Assembly (NCBI RefSeq): GCF_000337175.1
Contig: NZ_AOIJ01000060.1
Span: 1-47,449, forward strand
Direction: 5' to 3'
DNA: 47,449 bases
Source: Natrinema gari JCM 14663
GTDB lineage: Archaea > Halobacteriota > Halobacteria > Halobacteriales > Natrialbaceae
Within the stretch, counting starts at the first letter, position 1, and each line of letters begins with the position of its first letter. The notes below the pieces were generated by a model, which was not told where the DNA came from, ran no database searches, and saw only the letters and a program-made list of their open reading frames with translations. The translations under genes were made by a program, and so were the position numbers. Below, piece by piece: positions 44,396-47,449 of this stretch.

Positions 44396-45370
44396 ATGGC
44401 GCAGTGGGCGACGTTCATCGGCATCACCGGCGTCGTCCTCGCGCTCCTGCTCGTTTTATCGCATCTGACACAGTCCGCGTTTCCCGACGGCGATCCCGAC
44501 TCGAGCGACGGCGAACCCCGGGCGAACGCGACGACCGTCGCCGAGACGGTCGACGGGACGGATACCTCGCAGTCGCTTGACGCCGAGTCGGCGGCCGGTT
44601 CGGACGGGGACGAGCGGCCGGCCGTCGCGAGGGACAGTGAGTCGGCGCGAGACGATCGCTCCGCCGATACCCCGTCCGATGCCGCGGGCGATTCACGTGG
44701 TGTGTCGCTCGAGTCACACGGGCAGCGACGGCCGGCCGACCGCGGCGTCGATCCGGACTCGCTGTCGACCGGTTTGGTTCTCGCGAACGTCGCCTTCTCG
44801 CAGGGCCTGTTCGCGCTCGTATTACTCGGGGCCGCGGTCTACACTGCCGTTCCAGCCGCGGCGCTGGGGATCGAGTTGTCCGTCGCGTATCTCCGATCGG
44901 GGCTGCTCTGGGGGACGGCCGCCGGATGCGTCTTCTACGTCGCGAACGAACTCGCTGGGGCGGCGGCGACCCGCGTCGGATTCGACCACAACGAGGCACT
45001 CCGGGAGCTATTGTCTCCCGACTCGCTCGCGGGCTGGCTCGTCCTGTTGGTGGGCGTGCTCCCGATCATCGCCTTCTTCGAGGAGTTCCTCTTCCGGGCG
45101 GCGCTGATCGGCGTCCCCGCCGCCGCCGGCTACGGACTCTCGCCGTGGCTGCTCGCGGTCGGGTCTTCGATCGCGTTCGCGCTCGGCCACGGCATGCAGG
45201 GCTCGGTCGGCATCGTCGTCACCGGACTCCTCGGATTCGTCCTCGCGGCCGTCTTCATCGTCACCGGGAGTCTCCTGGTGATGGTCGTCGCCCACTACCT
45301 GATCAACGCCCTCGAGTTCGTCGTCCACGAAGGGATCGGTCTCGAGTGGGCGGCACCCCTCGAAGGCTAA
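44396..45370 (+). CDS. CPBP family intramembrane metalloprotease downstream of lonB
   Basis: A 324-residue membrane protein. One helix is at the N-terminus (about 5-25), followed by a roughly 90-residue acidic, Ser/Asp-rich linker, then about six to seven membrane segments. CAAX-protease motifs are FFEEFLFRAALIG (double Glu plus Arg) and IAFALGHGMQG (His). It begins immediately after the lonB stop, so the two membrane proteases are almost surely one operon. The substrate is unknown. A second family member lies at 31235-32065 but without the acidic linker. Confidence 0.85.
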   Translation: MAQWATFIGITGVVLALLLVLSHLTQSAFPDGDPDSSDGEPRANATTVAETVDGTDTSQSLDAESAAGSDGDERPAVARDSESARDDRSADTPSDAAGDSRGVSLESHGQRRPADRGVDPDSLSTGLVLANVAFSQGLFALVLLGAAVYTAVPAAALGIELSVAYLRSGLLWGTAAGCVFYVANELAGAAATRVGFDHNEALRELLSPDSLAGWLVLLVGVLPIIAFFEEFLFRAALIGVPAAAGYGLSPWLLAVGSSIAFALGHGMQGSVGIVVTGLLGFVLAAVFIVTGSLLVMVVAHYLINALEFVVHEGIGLEWAAPLEG

Positions 45371-45556
45371 GGGTCGTTGCAAGCACGATTTCGGTCTGCA
45401 GTCTGCACCGCGTTTTTCGTGCCGACCCCTCCGTCTCGCATGAGTTATGTCTCCCGGTGACCCTCGTCGTCTCCTATGAGTTCTGACACTGGTCCGACCT
45501 CGTATCGTGGGTCGCCCCGCCGTCGTCGGTACGGACAGTACGGCGGTCAACGGGTG

Positions 45557-45889
45557 TCACTGGTCTGCATCGTCACGATCAGGAACCGGGTTTCGCGCGG
45601 TAATCTCCTGTAGCTCCTCGCCTGATAGTAGATCCTCAACAGCAGGCGGACGGTCGGCCTCGGGACAGGCATCGTAGAGTACATCGACGAACATGTCGGC
45701 ACGTTCGATCGCGTGGGCCAGCCGCCGAGCGTCAGCCTCGGTGATGCGGTCAGCGTTCCGCGCCTTCTTTGAGGCTTTCTGGAACTCGTAGTAGAGGTTG
45801 GCAGCCGCTGCCTCCAACTCGAAGGACAGCAAGTCCCGACCAACCCCTGCGAGTGCCTGAATCTGATCATCATCGCTGTCGTCAGCCAT
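45557..45889 (-). CDS. Small acidic helical protein of unknown function
   Basis: A 110-residue protein with no recognised family. The middle is predicted helical (LLSFELEAAAANLYYEFQKA, then ITEADARRLAHAIERADMFV), reminiscent by eye of small helical bundle proteins; both ends are acidic. Its ATG overlaps the stop of the gene before it by eight bases (ATGGCTGA), so the two are translationally coupled. It lies in a short accessory-looking stretch with other small unknown genes and a transposon-like hairpin. Confidence 0.6.
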   Translation of the reverse strand: MADDSDDDQIQALAGVGRDLLSFELEAAAANLYYEFQKASKKARNADRITEADARRLAHAIERADMFVDVLYDACPEADRPPAVEDLLSGEELQEITARNPVPDRDDADQ

Positions 45890-46145
45890 CGAACTGGCCC
45901 TCCGCTGCGTCCCCTGCGATCACCGATCGTACGGCTGCCGTCGGGATCAAGACCCATACTGGCCTCGATGGAGTCAGATATCCATGGCGTCCGACACCGC
46001 TCCAGTCGTTCTCCTTTTCGATGCCCTTGACCTCGAGCGATCGGTCATTCATCTCGGCGATGACGAGACCGTTACTGAGGACGTCGAGGCCAGAACTGCA
46101 GTCCGTGTCGGCACGTTCTTGTGCCGCGATATTGGATTTCTTCAT
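45882..46145 (-). CDS. Hypothetical protein coupled to the next gene
   Basis: An 87-residue protein, no family recognised. Lysine and asparagine at the N-terminus (KKSNIAAQ) and lower-GC codons differ from the neighbours, hinting at acquisition. The C-terminal half has short strands (RPVWVLIPTAAVRSVIAG). The eight-base overlap with the downstream gene supports expression as a pair. An alternative plus-strand frame covers the same bases (about 45984-46271) but lacks a promoter and a recognisable product. Confidence 0.5.
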   Translation of the reverse strand: MKKSNIAAQERADTDCSSGLDVLSNGLVIAEMNDRSLEVKGIEKENDWSGVGRHGYLTPSRPVWVLIPTAAVRSVIAGDAAEGQFDG

Positions 46146-46260
46146 GCTTCGTGGAGCGCACGAAGCGCGGGGTCGGTGCCTTCAACACCGGCCTTACTTT
46201 CTGGGGCATCTCGCGCTTCCTGTTGCCAATTATGGGGTTCTTCAGATGCGGGAACGCTAC

Positions 46261-46268
46261 CATATATA
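46261..46268 (+). promoter_or_regulatory. TATA box deciding the start of the gene at 46299
   Basis: CATATATA lies 31-38 bp upstream of ATG 46299 but only a few bases upstream of the alternative ATG 46272, so it favours 46299 as the start of a leaderless mRNA. Confidence 0.55.
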
Positions 46269-46298
46269 CGAATGGCGCTGGAACCGGACAACCAAGAA

Positions 46299-46499
46299 AT
46301 GGCGAGGCGAAGAGCGATGCTCACGGACACCGAGCGTGAGTTGTTAGACGCCGATGAGAAGTCGGACCGGTACTATCAGGCAGTTTCGCGCGTCAGACGA
46401 AAGATCAACGAAGAGCTAACCGAGGATGTGCAGCTTCTCGAAGAGAACCATCCAGAGCTATTGACGGAACTGCGTGACGTGGTCTGTGAAGACGACTGA
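46299..46499 (+). CDS. Small charged helical protein, common haloarchaeal type
   Basis: A 66-residue protein starting ARRRAMLTDTERELLDADEK, then YYQAVSRVRRKINEELTEDV, ending in an acidic tail with a single Cys. The arginine-rich front and helical repeats suggest a nucleic-acid-binding or partner-binding role. I recall very similar small proteins in many haloarchaeal genomes and plasmids, without an assigned function. ATG 46272 would add nine residues, but TATA spacing favours ATG 46299. Confidence 0.7.
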   Translation: MARRRAMLTDTERELLDADEKSDRYYQAVSRVRRKINEELTEDVQLLEENHPELLTELRDVVCEDD

Positions 46500-46629
46500 G
46501 AACGTTCAGCGAAAACTGACGAGACGGGATCCAGTTTGAGAAACGAGCAGGCCATTGAGTGAATCGGGTGTGGTTCTCGCAGCCCTGCTCAGCGAAAGCA
46601 ATGACGTGCATTGAGACGAATCCGTCTTT

Positions 46630-46848
46630 TTGGCTCCTTCCCATCATGAAGGGATGGGATTTCCCGAAGGGGAGTTCAAGATTGCGCGTTTCCTCGCCTC
46701 TCAAGTACGCTTTCGCGTAGGGTGTTCAACGGTCGCCGTCCGGTTCCGACCCCGAGCGTGCGTTCCAGCGCGTACAGCCCGGTCAAATCCTCAATCGTGT
46801 CGGCTTCATCCACGGCTAAGGCCGTGGGCTTTCGCCTTGAACAATTGT
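46630..46848 (-). mobile_element. Possible IS200/IS605-type element remnant
   Basis: A non-coding block with features I associate with ends of haloarchaeal IS200/IS605 (IS1341) elements. On the minus strand AAGCCCACGGCCTTAGCCGTGG forms a perfect stem (46810-46827, loop CTTA), the kind of hairpin seen at tnpB right ends and omega-RNA 3' ends. A second inverted repeat TCCCATC-ATGAAGG-GATGGGA lies at about 46643-46663. No transposase frame remains. If real, it is a solo relic; the match is from memory. Confidence 0.35.
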
Positions 46849-46884
46849 AACAACTGCTAAGGGTCGGGAGTGGGTTGGTAGCGC

Positions 46885-47229
46885 ATGGAACTGCCTGCTG
46901 GATCGACGACCCGCTCTCGAGCGGTTACCGGCCTCATTCTGGGGTACTTCGCCGTGTTCGCCTACGCGACGATCACGAACGATCCGCTGGCGGCGACGGT
47001 TACGCAACTCGTCTTCGGAATCGTCGCGATCGCCGTGGGGGCGATGCTGTACGGGCAGCGGTCGGCACCGCGGACAGCGCTGACCGCGGCCGCGGGCTGT
47101 CTCGTCGCGGGCGGTGTGTTGACTATCGGTGCCGTCCTCACGCAGTCGGCCGTCGTCGACGGTCTCTCGTCGCTGCTGGTCCTTCTCGGACTCGGCTGCT
47201 ACATCTATGCGGTCTGGCGTGCGAACTGA
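46885..47229 (+). CDS. Small four-helix membrane protein
   Basis: A 114-residue hydrophobic protein with four membrane segments: AVTGLILGYFAVFAYATI, ATVTQLVFGIVAIAVGAM, ALTAAAGCLVAGGVLTIGAV and GLSSLLVLLGLGCYIYAVW. The N-terminus is short and polar. No family recognised; it could belong to a haloarchaeal membrane-protein family of unknown function. ATG 46885 follows a 45-bp gap after the transposon-like hairpin. It converges with the TRIC channel gene. Confidence 0.65.
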   Translation: MELPAGSTTRSRAVTGLILGYFAVFAYATITNDPLAATVTQLVFGIVAIAVGAMLYGQRSAPRTALTAAAGCLVAGGVLTIGAVLTQSAVVDGLSSLLVLLGLGCYIYAVWRAN

Positions 47230-47264
47230 ACGAGTACGGCAACCGATGGGCTTTCGGTCGTCGC

Positions 47265-47423
47265 TCACGCGCTCATCCGGAGCACTTGCGCCGTCGGGAG
47301 CGTCCAGCCGTAGGTGACGGCGGCGATGCGCGTTCCGACCGTCACCGCCGCACAGATCGCCGCGGCGACGCTGCCGGTGCCCCCCAGCAGGGTGATGACC
47401 CAGTACGTCCCGCCGCCGAGCAC
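47265..47423 (-). CDS. Trimeric intracellular cation channel (UPF0126) protein, C-terminal fragment
   Basis: The last 52 codons of a membrane protein cut by the end of the contig. It reads LGGGTYWVITLLGGTGSVAA, then a final helix ending AVTVGTRIAAVTYGWTLPTA, followed by a short tail and TGA (47265-47267). The pattern of a last helix ending R(I/L)xAVxxxWxLP is typical of TRIC/UPF0126 channels (K+-permeable membrane channels). Only the tail is visible, so the assignment is tentative. The 5' part lies beyond the adapter. Confidence 0.5.
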   Translation of the reverse strand: MLGGGTYWVITLLGGTGSVAAAICAAVTVGTRIAAVTYGWTLPTAQVLRMSA

Positions 47424-47449
47424 CTGTCTCTTATACACATCTCTGATGG
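47424..47449 (-). other. Nextera transposon adapter remnant
   Basis: CTGTCTCTTATACACATCT (47424-47442) is the reverse complement of the Tn5 mosaic end. The following CTGATGG matches the continuation of the original Nextera adapter. Not genomic. Confidence 0.97.

Noticed and set aside
45984-46271. Plus-strand open frame upstream of the gene at 46299
   Set aside because: It overlaps the coupled minus-strand gene, lacks a promoter, and its protein-like quality is confined to the part after the TATA box at 46261.
1-47449. Repeated CTCGAG and CGTCGTC/GACGACG words suggesting short tandem repeats or CRISPR
   Set aside because: They come from frequent Leu-Glu, Val-Val and Asp-Asp codons in acidic GC-rich proteins; no regularly spaced direct repeats with unique spacers were found.

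Overview
The window is a whole 47.4 kb contig of haloarchaeal chromosome. The evidence is high GC with strong G/C third positions, acidic proteins, TATA boxes about 30 bp upstream of starts with few Shine-Dalgarno sites, and archaeal marker genes: ftsZ1, tfs, nac, a thermosome subunit, lonB, dtdA, nadM, a geranylgeranyl-reductase-family enzyme and HalOD1. Gene content suggests a Natrialbales-type organism (Natrinema/Haloterrigena-like); this is inference. Both ends carry Nextera mosaic-end adapter (1-18 and 47424-47449), so the first and last genes are cut by library construction.

Layout. 1-6.6 kb: truncated cation/Ca2+ exchanger, dtdA, ftsZ1, a ferritin-like protein, a rhodanese/metallo-beta-lactamase fusion, a 2Fe-2S ferredoxin and a Tat-exported small protein. 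6.8-11 kb: FAD-dependent reductase, a long 3' repeat, a tiny lipoprotein, an M48 protease and its decayed tandem copy. 11-22.9 kb: M20 amidohydrolase, uS10 paralogue, Nudix hydrolase, two haloarchaeal DUF proteins (one a likely nuclease), MFS transporter, tfs, a second copy of the 3' repeat, trmI-nac, SDR, HD and PUA proteins, NYN nuclease, htpX. 23-30.2 kb: lysine/diaminopimelate cluster dapA-dapB-dapD, then lysA-dapF-dapE, preceded by a leader that may encode a Lys/Arg-rich peptide. 30-38.3 kb: membrane proteins, purB, purN-purH fusion, glycerate kinase, a metal-less amidohydrolase-fold protein. 38.4-45.4 kb: thermosome, HalOD1 protein, nadM with a SAM hydrolase, lonB with a CAAX-type protease. 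45.5-46.9 kb: small unknown genes and a hairpin resembling IS200/IS605 ends. 46.9 kb to the end: a membrane protein and a cut TRIC channel gene.

How the genes work together. The dap genes encode the succinylase route from aspartate semialdehyde to lysine, except the aminotransferase step. purB and purNH serve purine synthesis from divergent promoters. FtsZ1, thermosome, NAC, LonB, HtpX and the CPBP proteins cover division and protein quality control.

The most notable signals are: (1) a dispersed, hairpin-rich repeat that begins directly at TAG stop codons, together with a displaced second copy of the purH 3' end; (2) a candidate leader peptide with alternative hairpins before the lysine genes; (3) a DUF protein with a Cas4/Dna2-like arrangement of nuclease motifs and cysteines; (4) an amidohydrolase-fold protein in which every expected metal ligand is replaced. 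No rRNA, tRNA or CRISPR array was recognised.
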